Shown here in pieces: positions 1 to 9,234 of a DNA stretch of 64,000 nucleotides. Positions within the stretch are counted from its first letter, which is position 1. Each line of letters starts with the position of its first letter. This DNA comes from Acetobacter fabarum. GTDB taxonomy: Bacteria; Pseudomonadota; Alphaproteobacteria; Acetobacterales; Acetobacteraceae. A program made the translations under genes and the position numbers. The notes under the pieces were generated by a model. It searched no databases. It saw only the letters and a list, made by a program, of their open reading frames with translations, and was not told the origin of the DNA. The stretch covers positions 592,216 to 656,215 of the forward strand of contig NZ_WOTG01000001.1 in assembly GCF_011516925.1 (NCBI RefSeq), written 5' to 3'.

Positions 1-1
1 C

Positions 2-373
2 AACCCGTTATCTGAAACACACCACGCCTGCCCCATTTTATTCCAGCAATTTCATGCCCTGCAGGACTGGCTGGCTCAACGGGCAAAAAATCGGGAATCC
101 TTTGCCATCATAGGGGATTTTAACCGACGCCTCACGCGCACGGACCCTTTGTTTATCGCGTTAAATCAGATCACACCGCTGGAGCTTGTCACTGCCGGGC
201 ATGCCAGCCCCTGCCAGAACGGCAGCAGCTTTATTGATCACATTCTTCTTGGTGGAGGCGCCACCCAATGGGCACAGCCAGAGTCCCTGCGCGTTATGGT
301 TCTGCCACAGAACAGCGCACGGATACTGAGCGATCACTGCCCCGTTTCCGTAACGTTAAAAATACCGCGTTAA
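2..373 (+). CDS. Endonuclease/exonuclease/phosphatase family protein, C-terminal part (5' end outside window)
   Basis: The reading frame is open from base 2 to a TAA at 371-373, so only about the last 123 residues are present. Two hallmark motifs of the EEP (DNase I-like) fold are visible: GDFNRR early in the fragment, supplying the metal/phosphate-binding Asp and Asn, and SDHCPV near the C-terminus, supplying the catalytic Asp-His pair. Members are metal-dependent phosphodiesterases acting on nucleic acids or phospholipids; the substrate cannot be told from this fragment. A strong hairpin terminator follows directly. Family assignment is secure, function is not. Confidence 0.8.
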   Translation, partial: NPLSETHHACPILFQQFHALQDWLAQRAKNRESFAIIGDFNRRLTRTDPLFIALNQITPLELVTAGHASPCQNGSSFIDHILLGGGATQWAQPESLRVMVLPQNSARILSDHCPVSVTLKIPR

Positions 374-383
374 ACCTCGCCAT

Positions 384-420
384 AAAAAAAAGCCGCTACG
401 GTTTGCGTAGCGGCTTTTTT
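384..420. terminator. Bidirectional intrinsic terminator between EEP gene and rhlE
   Basis: A perfect 9-bp stem (392-400 with 406-414, loop of 5) is flanked by an A-run on the left and a T-run on the right, so it can terminate both the rightward gene ending at 373 and the leftward rhlE ending at 435. Confidence 0.85.
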
Positions 421-434
421 ACAACGTAACACAA

Positions 435-1739
435 TCAGGCGTGAGCACCAGACCTGTGCGAGGCCCCCGAACGCCCACCACCGGAACGGCGCGGCGGGCC
501 ACCACGGCCACCACCGCCACCATTACGCGGCGGACCACCACGGCCCCGACCACCACCGCCACCCAGCACAGGCGGACGCTGCGTGGAAAACTCCGCTTCT
601 TCCGAATGCCACGGATGGTCGCGGACTACGGGGATGGACTTGCCGATTGTTTTTTCAATATCCTTCAGCCATGCGCGCTGTTCCGCATCGCAGAAGGAAA
701 CAGCCCAGCCATCGCGCCCGGCACGGGCCGTACGGCCAATACGGTGCACATAGCTTTCCGGCACATTAGGCAGATCGTAGTTGAACACGTGGCTGACTTC
801 ATCCACGTCAATCCCACGGGCAGCAATATCCGTTGCCACCAGAACCTTGACCGAACCGGCACGGAATCCCTTCATGGCCCGCTCACGCGCACCCTGAGAC
901 TTGTTGCCGTGAATAGCTTCGGCCGTAACGCTGTTCTTGTTCAGGAACTCGGCAACCTTGTTGGCTTCATGCTTCATGAGCGTGAACACCACGGCACGGG
1001 CAACCTTGTCAGATTCCACCATGGTCAGCAGTGCATCGCGCTTGTCGCTGGTGCCGTTCACAAACATGATGGCCTGCTGGATACGGTCCACCGTGCTGGA
1101 CGGCGGGGCCACTTCCACGCGGGCAGGGTTGCTTAGCAGGGAGGCGGCAAGGTCCTCAATGCTCTTGGGCATGGTGGCTGAGAACAGCAGGGTCTGCCGC
1201 TGGGCAGGCACATAGCTCATGATCCGGCGAATATCGCGCACAAAGCCCATATCCAGCATGCGGTCGGCTTCGTCCAGCACCAGAACTTCCAGGCCGGAAA
1301 GGTCGATATACCCCTGACCGATCAGGTCCAGCAGACGGCCCGGAGCAGCCACAAGCACATCCACGCCACGGCGCATGGCTTCAACCTGCCGCCCCTGCCC
1401 CACACCGCCAAACACAACGGCCTGAGAAAACTTCATGTAACGTGCATAAGCTTTAAAGCTGTCGCTGATCTGGGCAACCAGTTCACGCGTGGGCGCCAGC
1501 ACCAGAACACGCGGCTGCTTGGGCGCTGCAGCCTTGGGGTTATTGTGCAGATGCTGCAGGATCGGCAGTGCAAAAGACGCGGTCTTGCCTGTGCCAGTTT
1601 GCGCAAGGCCTAACAGATCACGCCCTTCGAGCAGATGGGGAATGGAACCCGCCTGAATGGGTGTCGGTATTTCGTACCCTTGGTCCGTCAGCGCCTGCAA
1701 CAGGGGTGCAGCTAGTTTCAGATCCGAAAAAGTAGTCAT
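435..1739 (-). CDS. rhlE: DEAD-box ATP-dependent RNA helicase RhlE
   Basis: This 434-residue protein carries the full DEAD-box set: Q motif (GYEIPTPIQ, about 21-29), Walker A AQTGTGKT (46-53), PTREL (83-87), DEAD (156-159), SAT (187-189) and the helicase C-terminal HRIGRTARAGR. From about residue 392 it ends in a Gly/Arg-rich tail with several RGG-like runs, an RNA-binding extension seen in RhlE-type helicases. These enzymes unwind short RNA duplexes in ribosome assembly and RNA turnover, often in the cold. An AGAGG-type ribosome site precedes the ATG. The gene is monocistronic, with a long AT-rich leader region upstream. The choice of RhlE among DEAD-box subfamilies rests on the compact core plus RGG tail. 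Confidence 0.92.
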   Translation of the reverse strand: MTTFSDLKLAAPLLQALTDQGYEIPTPIQAGSIPHLLEGRDLLGLAQTGTGKTASFALPILQHLHNNPKAAAPKQPRVLVLAPTRELVAQISDSFKAYARYMKFSQAVVFGGVGQGRQVEAMRRGVDVLVAAPGRLLDLIGQGYIDLSGLEVLVLDEADRMLDMGFVRDIRRIMSYVPAQRQTLLFSATMPKSIEDLAASLLSNPARVEVAPPSSTVDRIQQAIMFVNGTSDKRDALLTMVESDKVARAVVFTLMKHEANKVAEFLNKNSVTAEAIHGNKSQGARERAMKGFRAGSVKVLVATDIAARGIDVDEVSHVFNYDLPNVPESYVHRIGRTARAGRDGWAVSFCDAEQRAWLKDIEKTIGKSIPVVRDHPWHSEEAEFSTQRPPVLGGGGGRGRGGPPRNGGGGGRGGPPRRSGGGRSGASHRSGAHA

Positions 1740-2232
1740 TTAGGGGCAACCTCTCCATGCACCTGAAAACGAGTCACATCCACCTTATTTTCAGTAACGC
1801 ACTGCCAAACCAGAATTGAGAACAGAGCAGAACCGTCTCTAAGCCAGACCTTACGGACAGGTCAGCATGAATTTTATTACATTACAGACAGAATAAGAAA
1901 TTTTCGGAATCATGCATCCCGCGCAGACTGTCTTGGAAGAATTATATAAAAGCAGTGTGAGCGCCCCGCAAGGGTTCCGTACCATATTGGTCCGAAAATA
2001 AGCAGCCCGCAGAACCGTTACAACATCTGCAAATCACGATTATCAGACGCCCGATATATACAGGATTTTTATCATATAACTAGTATTTTTAATATATTTT
2101 TGCACATACGCCCCATGCGCCACCCACGCTTGGGGAAGTGATTGGCGTTCTCAAATCTAACATATTTTTTAGGCTACTGTTAATAACCGCCCATCAATCC
2201 AGCTATTTGCGCAACTCCGGCACTGACCCGCG
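1740..2232. other. 493-base intergenic region upstream of rhlE and downstream of metW
   Basis: No credible open frame is present. The sequence becomes distinctly AT-rich between about 1870 and 2170 compared with flanking genes, consistent with the rhlE promoter and an extended 5' leader, and with the 3' region of metW. I see no clear terminator hairpin or structured RNA that I can name. Confidence 0.5.
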
Positions 2233-2832
2233 CTAGCGCCTGCGCAGCAGAAACAGGGCCTGTTCACCAAACAGGTTGGCAAGCCGTATGGACCGCCGCC
2301 AAGGTGCGCGCTCGCCATCTTCATCCACCGCCAGCCATTTTTCCACGATATATCCGTCCTGACGACAGAGTTCGAGAAAATCCCGAATCGTACAGGGGTG
2401 GATATTGGGTGTCTCATACCACGGGGTATGCCATACGGCCGTCATGGGCATACGCCCGCCCAGCAGCAGGCGCAGCCGCAGTTGCCAGTGCCCAAAATTG
2501 GGAAAGGACACAATGGCGTACCGCCCTATGCGCAGCATCTGCCGCAGCACTTCCCTTGGGCGCTCCACAGCCTGCAATGTGCGCTGGAGCACAACATAAT
2601 CAAACGAATGGTCGGGGTAATAGGCCAGATCGTGGTCCGCATCCCCGTGCACAACGGGCAGGCCGTGGGCTACGGAGCGGGTCACCAGTTCCATGTTCAG
2701 TTCAATGCCACGGGCATCGCACCCACGTTCGCGGTATAAATGACCGATGAGTGTGCCATCCCCGCTCCCGATGTCGAGCACGCGGGTTTTGGGTTCGATC
2801 ATGTCCGCAATCAGGCGTTGGTCAAGACGCAT
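2233..2832 (-). CDS. metW: Methionine biosynthesis protein MetW
   Basis: This is a class I SAM-dependent methyltransferase-fold protein of 199 residues with the nucleotide-binding motif DIGSGDGTL at about 20-28. MetW is the partner of homoserine O-acetyltransferase MetX in many proteobacteria. The ATG chosen here overlaps the metX stop (TGATG arrangement), which argues for translational coupling; an alternative start lies 11 codons upstream at 2865 inside metX. The N-terminus [12 protein letters not shown] is typical of MetW. The exact biochemical role is not settled in the family; it is generally needed for MetX-dependent methionine synthesis. Confidence 0.93.
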   Translation of the reverse strand: MRLDQRLIADMIEPKTRVLDIGSGDGTLIGHLYRERGCDARGIELNMELVTRSVAHGLPVVHGDADHDLAYYPDHSFDYVVLQRTLQAVERPREVLRQMLRIGRYAIVSFPNFGHWQLRLRLLLGGRMPMTAVWHTPWYETPNIHPCTIRDFLELCRQDGYIVEKWLAVDEDGERAPWRRSIRLANLFGEQALFLLRRR

Positions 2833-4007
2833 CAGGACAACCCCGCATGTTCGGCCACACCGCACAGGAAGCCGCGCACCGTGCGGTCAAAATCCGGCTC
2901 TTCGAGCAAAAAGGCGTCATGGCCTTTATCTGTTTCAATCTCGACGAATGACACATTGGCAGCAGCCCTGTTCAGGGCGCGGGCCAGCGTACGCGCGGCC
3001 GAGGTGGGGAACAGCCAGTCCGAGGAAAAAGAGACAACACAAAACCGGACTGCCGTACCAGCAAAGGCCGGGGTCAGGTCCCCATCATGGTCAGCCGCAA
3101 TATCGAACCAGTCCATGGCCCGCGTAATGCTCAGGTAGGAATTGGCATCAAACCGGCGGACAAAGCTGGAGCCTTGATAACGCAGGTAGGATTCCACCTC
3201 AAAAATATCACCGAATGTAGAAACCGGGCCTTCCGGCCCCTGCCCGCCCGCTGGCCCACGCCGCATGCGCCGCCCGAACTTGCGGGTCAGCGCTTCTTCC
3301 GACAGGTAGGTAATATGCGCCATCATACGGGCCACGGCCAACCCGCGCGCGGGCACAACACCCGCCTCCCAGTAGCGCCCGCCCCGCCAGTCCGGGTCGG
3401 CTATAATGGCCTGCCGCCCGACCTCGTTAAACGCAATGTTCTGGGCTGAATGGAAAGGCGCTGTGGCTATGGGCATAACAGCCAGCATCATCTGCGGGTA
3501 GGTTACGGCCCATTCGAGCACCTGCATGCCCCCCATGGAACCGCCCACCACGGCAAACAGGCGTTCTATGCCCAGACTGTGCACCAACTTGTGCTGGGCG
3601 CGCACCATATCGCGGATGGTAATGGGGGGGAATGCGGTGCCCCATAACTCGCCCGGCGCTTCCTGCCCGTCGGTTCTGGGCGAGCGAGGACCCGTGCTGC
3701 CCATGCAGCCACCCAGAACATTGGAGCAGATTACAAAAAAGCGGTTTGTATCAATCGGCTTGCCCGGCCCGACCATGCGCTCCCACCAGCCGGGCTTACC
3801 CGTAAGGGGGTGAGCTTCTGCCACATACTGGTCACCGGTAAAGGCGTGGCAGATGAGAATGGCATTGTCTTTGTTGGCCGAAAGCTGGCCATACGTACAA
3901 TACGCAATATCAACCGGTGCCAGTGTTACACCACAGTCCAGTTCCACCCCTTCGGGGAAACTGGCATGCGGGTGGTCACCAACGGTAAGGGGCGTTGTGC
4001 TGTTCAT
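2832..4007 (-). CDS. metX: Homoserine O-acetyltransferase MetX
   Basis: The 391-residue alpha/beta-hydrolase acyltransferase transfers an acyl group from acyl-CoA (normally acetyl-CoA) to L-homoserine, the first dedicated step of methionine synthesis. The nucleophile lies in GGSMGGMQ (Ser157) and the catalytic His in DKGHDAF (His363). The family block [13 protein letters not shown] is present at about 95-107. Length matches full-length MetX. It is the first gene of a metX-metW operon with overlapping stop and start codons. The 122-base leader between lepA and metX contains GC-rich inverted repeats, but I could not match it to a SAM riboswitch consensus. Confidence 0.95.
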   Translation of the reverse strand: MNSTTPLTVGDHPHASFPEGVELDCGVTLAPVDIAYCTYGQLSANKDNAILICHAFTGDQYVAEAHPLTGKPGWWERMVGPGKPIDTNRFFVICSNVLGGCMGSTGPRSPRTDGQEAPGELWGTAFPPITIRDMVRAQHKLVHSLGIERLFAVVGGSMGGMQVLEWAVTYPQMMLAVMPIATAPFHSAQNIAFNEVGRQAIIADPDWRGGRYWEAGVVPARGLAVARMMAHITYLSEEALTRKFGRRMRRGPAGGQGPEGPVSTFGDIFEVESYLRYQGSSFVRRFDANSYLSITRAMDWFDIAADHDGDLTPAFAGTAVRFCVVSFSSDWLFPTSAARTLARALNRAAANVSFVEIETDKGHDAFLLEEPDFDRTVRGFLCGVAEHAGLS

Positions 4008-4129
4008 AAACCCGCTGCATTCTCCAACCCGGACAAGCCGGGCAAAAAACCGTGTGAGCCCCGATTACACCAGCACTGCCAGACCGGGGTTTACCGGCCA
4101 CATATATGGCAGCAGCCGGTGTTGAATAG

Positions 4130-5935
4130 CTAGTGTTCCATTTTGAGGGCGGCAAGGAAGGCGCTCTGTGGGATTTCCACCTTACCAAACTGGCGCATGC
4201 GCTTTTTACCTTCTTTCTGCTTTTCCAGCAGCTTGCGCTTACGCGAGATGTCCCCACCATAACATTTGGCGGTCACATCCTTGGACAGGGCCCCAATGGT
4301 TTCACGCGCAATAACGCGGCTGCCAATGGCTGCCTGAATGGCAATTTTGAACAACTGCCGGGGGATAAGGTCTTTCAGGCGCGCGCAAATGGAGCGGCCC
4401 CGTGTTTCCGCCGCCGAGCGATGGGCAATGAAGCACAGCGCATCAACCGGTTCCTGATTAACCAGAATGGAAATACGCACGAGATCACTCTCTTCGTACC
4501 CATCCATCTGGTAATCGAAGCTGGCATAACCACGTGTGAGCGACTTGAGCCGGTCGTAGAAGTCAAACACCACTTCGTTCAGGGGCAGACGGTAAACGGC
4601 CATGGCCCGGTTGCCAACATAGGTCAGGTCCACCTGAATACCACGTCGCTCCGTGCACAGGGTCAGCACCGCACCCAGATACTCGTCCGGCACCATGATG
4701 TTGGCCTTGATCCACGGTTCCTCGATTTTTTCAATCAGGGAGCCATCGGGCATATCGGCCGGGTTGTGGAGTTCTTCCATCTCTCCGTTAGTGCGGTAGA
4801 CCTTGTACACAACGGACGGCGCTGTGGCGATCAGGTCAAGATCGAACTCGCGGGACAGACGTTCCTGAATAATTTCCAGATGCAGCAGGCCAAGGAAGCC
4901 GCAGCGGAAACCGAAGCCAAGGGCCGCCGATGTTTCTGCCTCGTAGTGGAAAGACGCATCATTCAGGCGTAGCTTGGCAAGGCTGTCACGCAGTTTTTCA
5001 AAATCATCCGAGACAATGGGGTAAAGGCCGCACCACACAACCGGAATGGAGGGCTTAAAGCCCGGTAGTGGTGTGGCAGCGGGGCGACGGTCATCGGTGA
5101 TCGTGTCACCCACATTGCAGTCGGCCACGGTTTTGATGGCGGCGTTTATGAACCCCATCTCGCCCGGACCAAGGCTTTCCACCGATGTCATGCGCGGGGC
5201 GAACACACCCACCTGATCCACCTGATGCACAGCACCAGAGGACATCATGCGCACCTTCATGCCCCGCTTCAGCCGGCCTTCCTTGATCCGCACAAGCACG
5301 ATCACGCCCAGATAGGGGTCGTACCAGCTATCGACCAGCATGGCCTGCAACGGTTTTTCCGCATCCCCGGTGGGGGGCGGCAGGCGGGTGACCACCGCTT
5401 CCAGAACACCTTCAATGTTCAGGCCGGTCTTGGCCGAGATTTCAACCGCATCATCGGCGGGAATGCCGATCACTTCCTCGATCTGTGCCTTCACGCGCTC
5501 AGGTTCTGCCGCAGGCAGGTCCACCTTGTTGAGCACGGGCACAATTTCGTGGTTGGCGTCTATGGCCTGATACACGTTGGCAAGGGTCTGGGCTTCCACC
5601 CCCTGGGAGGCATCCACCACCAGAAGCGAGCCTTCACACGCAGCCAGAGAGCGGCTGACCTCGTAGGCGAAGTCAACATGTCCGGGCGTGTCCATCAGGT
5701 TCAGCACATAGGTCTTGCCATCCTTGGCAGGATAGGTCAGCCGGACGGTCTGCGCTTTAATGGTAATGCCACGCTCCCGCTCCAGATCCATGTTATCAAG
5801 AACCTGATTGGTCATCTCGCGGGCAGTCAGGGCTCCACACGCCTGAATCAGGCGGTCGGCCAGAGTGGACTTTCCATGATCGATATGGGCGATGATGGAA
5901 AAATTGCGGATGAGCGAAAGGGGTACATCGGTCAT
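4130..5935 (-). CDS. lepA: Elongation factor 4 (LepA), translational GTPase
   Basis: At 601 residues it has the expected LepA length. The G1 motif AHIDHGKST (16-24), the G3 block DTPGHVDF and the G4 NKVDLP identify a translational GTPase, and the C-terminal block [20 protein letters not shown] is specific to LepA. It binds the ribosome and GTP and is proposed to act on stalled or initiating ribosomes under ionic or acid stress. An AAAGGGG ribosome site lies just upstream of the ATG. Confidence 0.97.
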   Translation of the reverse strand: MTDVPLSLIRNFSIIAHIDHGKSTLADRLIQACGALTAREMTNQVLDNMDLERERGITIKAQTVRLTYPAKDGKTYVLNLMDTPGHVDFAYEVSRSLAACEGSLLVVDASQGVEAQTLANVYQAIDANHEIVPVLNKVDLPAAEPERVKAQIEEVIGIPADDAVEISAKTGLNIEGVLEAVVTRLPPPTGDAEKPLQAMLVDSWYDPYLGVIVLVRIKEGRLKRGMKVRMMSSGAVHQVDQVGVFAPRMTSVESLGPGEMGFINAAIKTVADCNVGDTITDDRRPAATPLPGFKPSIPVVWCGLYPIVSDDFEKLRDSLAKLRLNDASFHYEAETSAALGFGFRCGFLGLLHLEIIQERLSREFDLDLIATAPSVVYKVYRTNGEMEELHNPADMPDGSLIEKIEEPWIKANIMVPDEYLGAVLTLCTERRGIQVDLTYVGNRAMAVYRLPLNEVVFDFYDRLKSLTRGYASFDYQMDGYEESDLVRISILVNQEPVDALCFIAHRSAAETRGRSICARLKDLIPRQLFKIAIQAAIGSRVIARETIGALSKDVTAKCYGGDISRKRKLLEKQKEGKKRMRQFGKVEIPQSAFLAALKMEH

Positions 5936-6058
5936 GCTGCCCCTTTACGGTAAATAAAGAGAAAAGTCAGCCTGTTCCTCTGCCTTGGGCACCACTTTCG
6001 CGCAATTTTTTAACGCACGGGTGCTTTGCCCTGCCAGCACCCCTCCCCCGCATGCAGG

Positions 6059-8099
6059 CTAGAGGGCGTGATTCATGGTGATCTGGCCATTTTTAACAAT
6101 ATCCGCCAGTGCCGCAGGCCGCCCGAGCAAAAAACCCTGTGCCTCATCACACCCGGCGGCGTTGAGCATGCTCAACTGGGCTGCGGTTTCAATCCCCTCT
6201 GCCATAACCGGAATATCAAACGCCTTGCCCAGAGCCAGCACAGCCCGCACGACTGCCTGCGTATGGTCGCTGGTTTGCGCGGCCCCAAAAAACGAACGGT
6301 CAATTTTTATGCGGTCAAACGGGAACCTGCGCAGCGTATCGAGCGAGGAATACCCCGTACCAAAATCATCCAGCGCCAGACTGACCCCCATATCCTTGAT
6401 CTGGTGCAGCACCTGCAGGGCACGGGCCTGATCGGCAATAATGGTCGATTCTGTCAGTTCGAGTTCAAGCCTCTGGGGGGGGCAACCCGGTTTCTTCCAG
6501 AACATTGGCAACAATGCGGGCTATGTTGGAATGGACAAACTGCATGCCTGACAGGTTGACCGCAACCGTATAGGGCTGATGCCACCGCACGGCCTCGGCA
6601 CAAACGGAACGGAGCACCCATTCCCCGATCTGCAGGATCAGATCGCTCTCTTCAGCCAGCGGAATAAAGTCATCGGGCATAATGGTGCCCCGCGTGGGGT
6701 GCTGCCACCGCACCAGTGCCTCGTACCCACGGATTTCTCCCGTAGCGATCACCCTTTGCACCTGATAGCAGATGGTTAGCTGCCCCGCCTTGACCGCCTG
6801 CCGCAGGTCTGCAGAGAGCTTGCGCCGGGTGCGCACTTTTTCGTCCATCGAGGGTTCATAAAAACACGGATGCCGCCCCGGGTCAGCCTTGGCGCGATAC
6901 ATGGCCAGATCGGCATTGTTGATCAGGGTTTCCTTATCCGCTGCATGGTCGGGCCATATGGCCACCCCCAGACTGGCACCCGGCAGCACTTCCGATTCCT
7001 CAAACCGGATGGGCTTGAACAGCACCTCCTCCAGCCTGCGCAAAAACCCCTTGATCTGCTCGGCCGAGACAACACGGCACAGGGCCAGAAACTCATCCCC
7101 TCCAGTGCGGGCAATAAACTCGCCGCTATGATCATGCAGCAAACCGCGCAACCGCCGCCCCAGAATACGCAGAACTTCATCCCCTGCCCTGTGGCCACGC
7201 AGGTCGTTAATTTCCTTAAACCTGTTCAGGTCGATCCCGATCAGCGCCAGCCTGCCGTTGTTCTCCCGCGCCCAGTCCAGCTCAAGGTCGAGGCGTTGAT
7301 GAAAGTTCAGCCGGTTGGGCAGGCCGGTCAACGTGTCGTTCAGGGCCATACGCCGGAGCTTTTCCACCGACTCTGCCCGTGAACTATCGTCGATCATGCC
7401 GCTGACAAGCCCGCCCCCAAGAATAAGGAAGGACATGATGGCAATGGCTGCGGCCAGCACCAGCGAATCCTCGGAGTGGCCCATGCTTTCCAAAGCATGC
7501 GGCCCCGCCTGCACATGGTAGGCCGCCATACCAATAAAATGGACGGAAAGAACAGCCAGTGCCAGCACACCGGCCATACAGGCAATGGCCCGCCGCCCGG
7601 GCCTGACCCCCGCACGCACAGCCAGCACACTCAGCACAATGGCGGCCAACACCGAAAGCACAAGGCAGGGCATGTTCCATGTTGTCTGCCCCTGCACCCG
7701 GTAGGCCAGCATGCCGGTATAATGCATGGCAACAATAGCCAGCCCGACAATACCCCCGCCCATTTCCGGCAGAAAGCGGGCAAACCGGCAGGTCGCCAGC
7801 ATAAAGCCAACTGTGCTGCCAAAAACGGCAATCAGCAGAGATATGCTGGTCAGCAAGGGGTCAAACCGTGCGGGCGTATCCCCCGCATAACCCAGCATGG
7901 CCACAAAATGTGTGCACCAGATTGCAACACCACTGGAAAGGGCGGTCAAAAAAAGCCACGCGTACCACTGGTTGTTTTTGGCCCGTAAAGCATGCCGGAA
8001 CAAAGAGGCGGTAACTGCGGAGCCAGAGATGCATAGCAAGGCAGCTACACAGACCAGCCCGAGGTTATGCTGGCCAATAATGCACCTTACAACCATCAT
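6059..8099 (-). pseudogene. MHYT-GGDEF-EAL cyclic-di-GMP enzyme, frameshifted in a G8/C8 tract (possible phase-variable gene)
   Basis: Two overlapping minus-strand frames together encode one protein of about 680 residues. The upstream frame (8099 to 6465) gives an N-terminal MHYT membrane sensor (motifs THFVAM, MHYTGM and VHFIGM, about seven membrane segments), an intact GGDEF cyclase domain (RTGGDEF) and the start of an EAL phosphodiesterase domain (YEALVRW). It then stops shortly after a run of eight C on the coding strand (6475-6482). The downstream frame (ending 6059) continues the same EAL domain with ELTES, LDDFGTGYSS, KIDRSF and AEGIE. Removing one C would join them as TGLPPQRLELELTES. 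All catalytic motifs are intact, so this may be a recent mutation, an assembly error or a switchable locus. The start at 8099 is preferred over an upstream TTG at 8138 because the MHYT domain begins right after it. Confidence 0.85.
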
Positions 8100-8273
8100 C
8101 AGACGCACGCCCCACTTTTTAACATATTGATAAAACAATAAATTTTAAAAAATCTACTGCAATAAACTCAAAACTGACCAAACCCGCGACCAAAACCGCC
8201 GCCTTATGCAACATTATTCGGCACAGTTTTTTTAAAAATCAAACACTCTCTGTCCTTTTAAAAATAGTTTTTC

Positions 8274-8927
8274 TCAAACTGTCATCATGACAATCCTGTG
8301 CAGCCATGCCTCCCCTTCCCGCGCAGGGGGCACGTGCACCTCCCCCCCGCGAAAAGAGCAGACGGCTGGCCCGTCCTGCATATCCAGCATCAACCCCATA
8401 ACAGGCTCACGGCCTGGGCCGTGCATCAGAACCCGGTCCCCCTCCCGCAGCGGGAGAGAAGGCACCACAACAACTGCCCCACCATCGCGCACGACCGGCT
8501 CCATGCCATCGGTGTCCACCCGCACAACATAGGCATCGGGCTCGCCCCACCATTGGCCGGGGGATGCCTCCTGCACCCACACCGGCCCGCAGGGCAGGCC
8601 ATTCTGGTCGAAAACACCGGTCTGCTGGAGCATGGAATATGCAAGGGTGCGTAACAGCCCGGCCCCTTCGGCCGGCGCGGCCGGGTTCAGCCTCTCGCCC
8701 GCAACGGAGCGGGCAAAAACTGCCAGCGGCACCTGCAAAACCTCCAGCACCCGCAAAAGCGTGGGGAGCGATGGCCAGCGCATGGCACCATTTGCCCCCA
8801 CCCTGCGCGAAGGATTGAGCGCCGTGGCATCCAGCCCCGCCGCCCGCGCAAGGGCGGAAGGTGTAAACCCGCGCTCACGCGCAAGCACGTCCAGCGTATG
8901 CCAGAAGACCTGCGACTGCACGATCAT
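8274..8927 (-). CDS. XRE/S24-like transcriptional regulator, apparently without peptidase residues
   Basis: The 217-residue protein has an N-terminal helix-turn-helix region (about 10-65, FTPSALARAAGLDATALN) and a C-terminal LexA/CI-like S24 beta domain (about 120-217). In S24 autopeptidases the nucleophilic Ser sits in a GDSM motif; here the equivalent stretch reads TDGMEP, with Gly at the Ser position, and I do not see the usual catalytic Lys. It is therefore probably a non-cleaving regulator that uses the domain for dimerisation or sensing. It overlaps the preceding 94-residue gene by 4 bases (ATGA), so both are likely co-translated downstream of the glucose dehydrogenase gene. Confidence 0.8.
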   Translation of the reverse strand: MIVQSQVFWHTLDVLARERGFTPSALARAAGLDATALNPSRRVGANGAMRWPSLPTLLRVLEVLQVPLAVFARSVAGERLNPAAPAEGAGLLRTLAYSMLQQTGVFDQNGLPCGPVWVQEASPGQWWGEPDAYVVRVDTDGMEPVVRDGGAVVVVPSLPLREGDRVLMHGPGREPVMGLMLDMQDGPAVCSFRGGEVHVPPAREGEAWLHRIVMMTV

Positions 8928-9208
8928 GACCGGGAGGATGAATTGGGAGCAGGTTTGCCCTGATGCCTGAGCACTTCCTGCGCATGGCGGGCCAGCCCTG
9001 CATCGGTTGCCACAAAGCGTGACTGCGCGGTGCGCTCTGCCAGCCCCATGCGCTCAAGCCGCTCAAGGCATGGACCATCCATCAGGCCACAGGGGCGGCC
9101 ATATGCACCGGCAAGGTAGAGCCTGTGCAGGGCGGAGCGGCAACATGTTTCCAGGTAAGGGTCATTCCACATTCCATGCAGGATCACCGATCCCGCATGG
9201 AACTGCAA
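8924..9208 (-). CDS. Small hypothetical protein co-transcribed with the S24-like regulator
   Basis: I do not recognise this 94-residue protein. It is soluble, with a helix-rich middle (ERLERMGLAERTAQSRF followed by VATDAG) reminiscent of a winged-helix or MarR-like fold and a Ser-rich tail. The TTG start at 9208 is preferred because GGAG lies 7 bases upstream; an ATG at 9172 is the alternative. It follows the glucose dehydrogenase stop by 26 bases and overlaps the next gene by 4 bases, so the three genes probably form an operon. Confidence 0.65.
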   Translation of the reverse strand: MQFHAGSVILHGMWNDPYLETCCRSALHRLYLAGAYGRPCGLMDGPCLERLERMGLAERTAQSRFVATDAGLARHAQEVLRHQGKPAPNSSSRS

Positions 9209-9234
9209 GGCTTACTCCGTAGCTCTACCCGTTA

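Noticed and set aside
4008..4129. SAM riboswitch before metX
   Set aside because: The leader has GC-rich inverted repeats but I could not match the SAM-II or SAM-I conserved cores.
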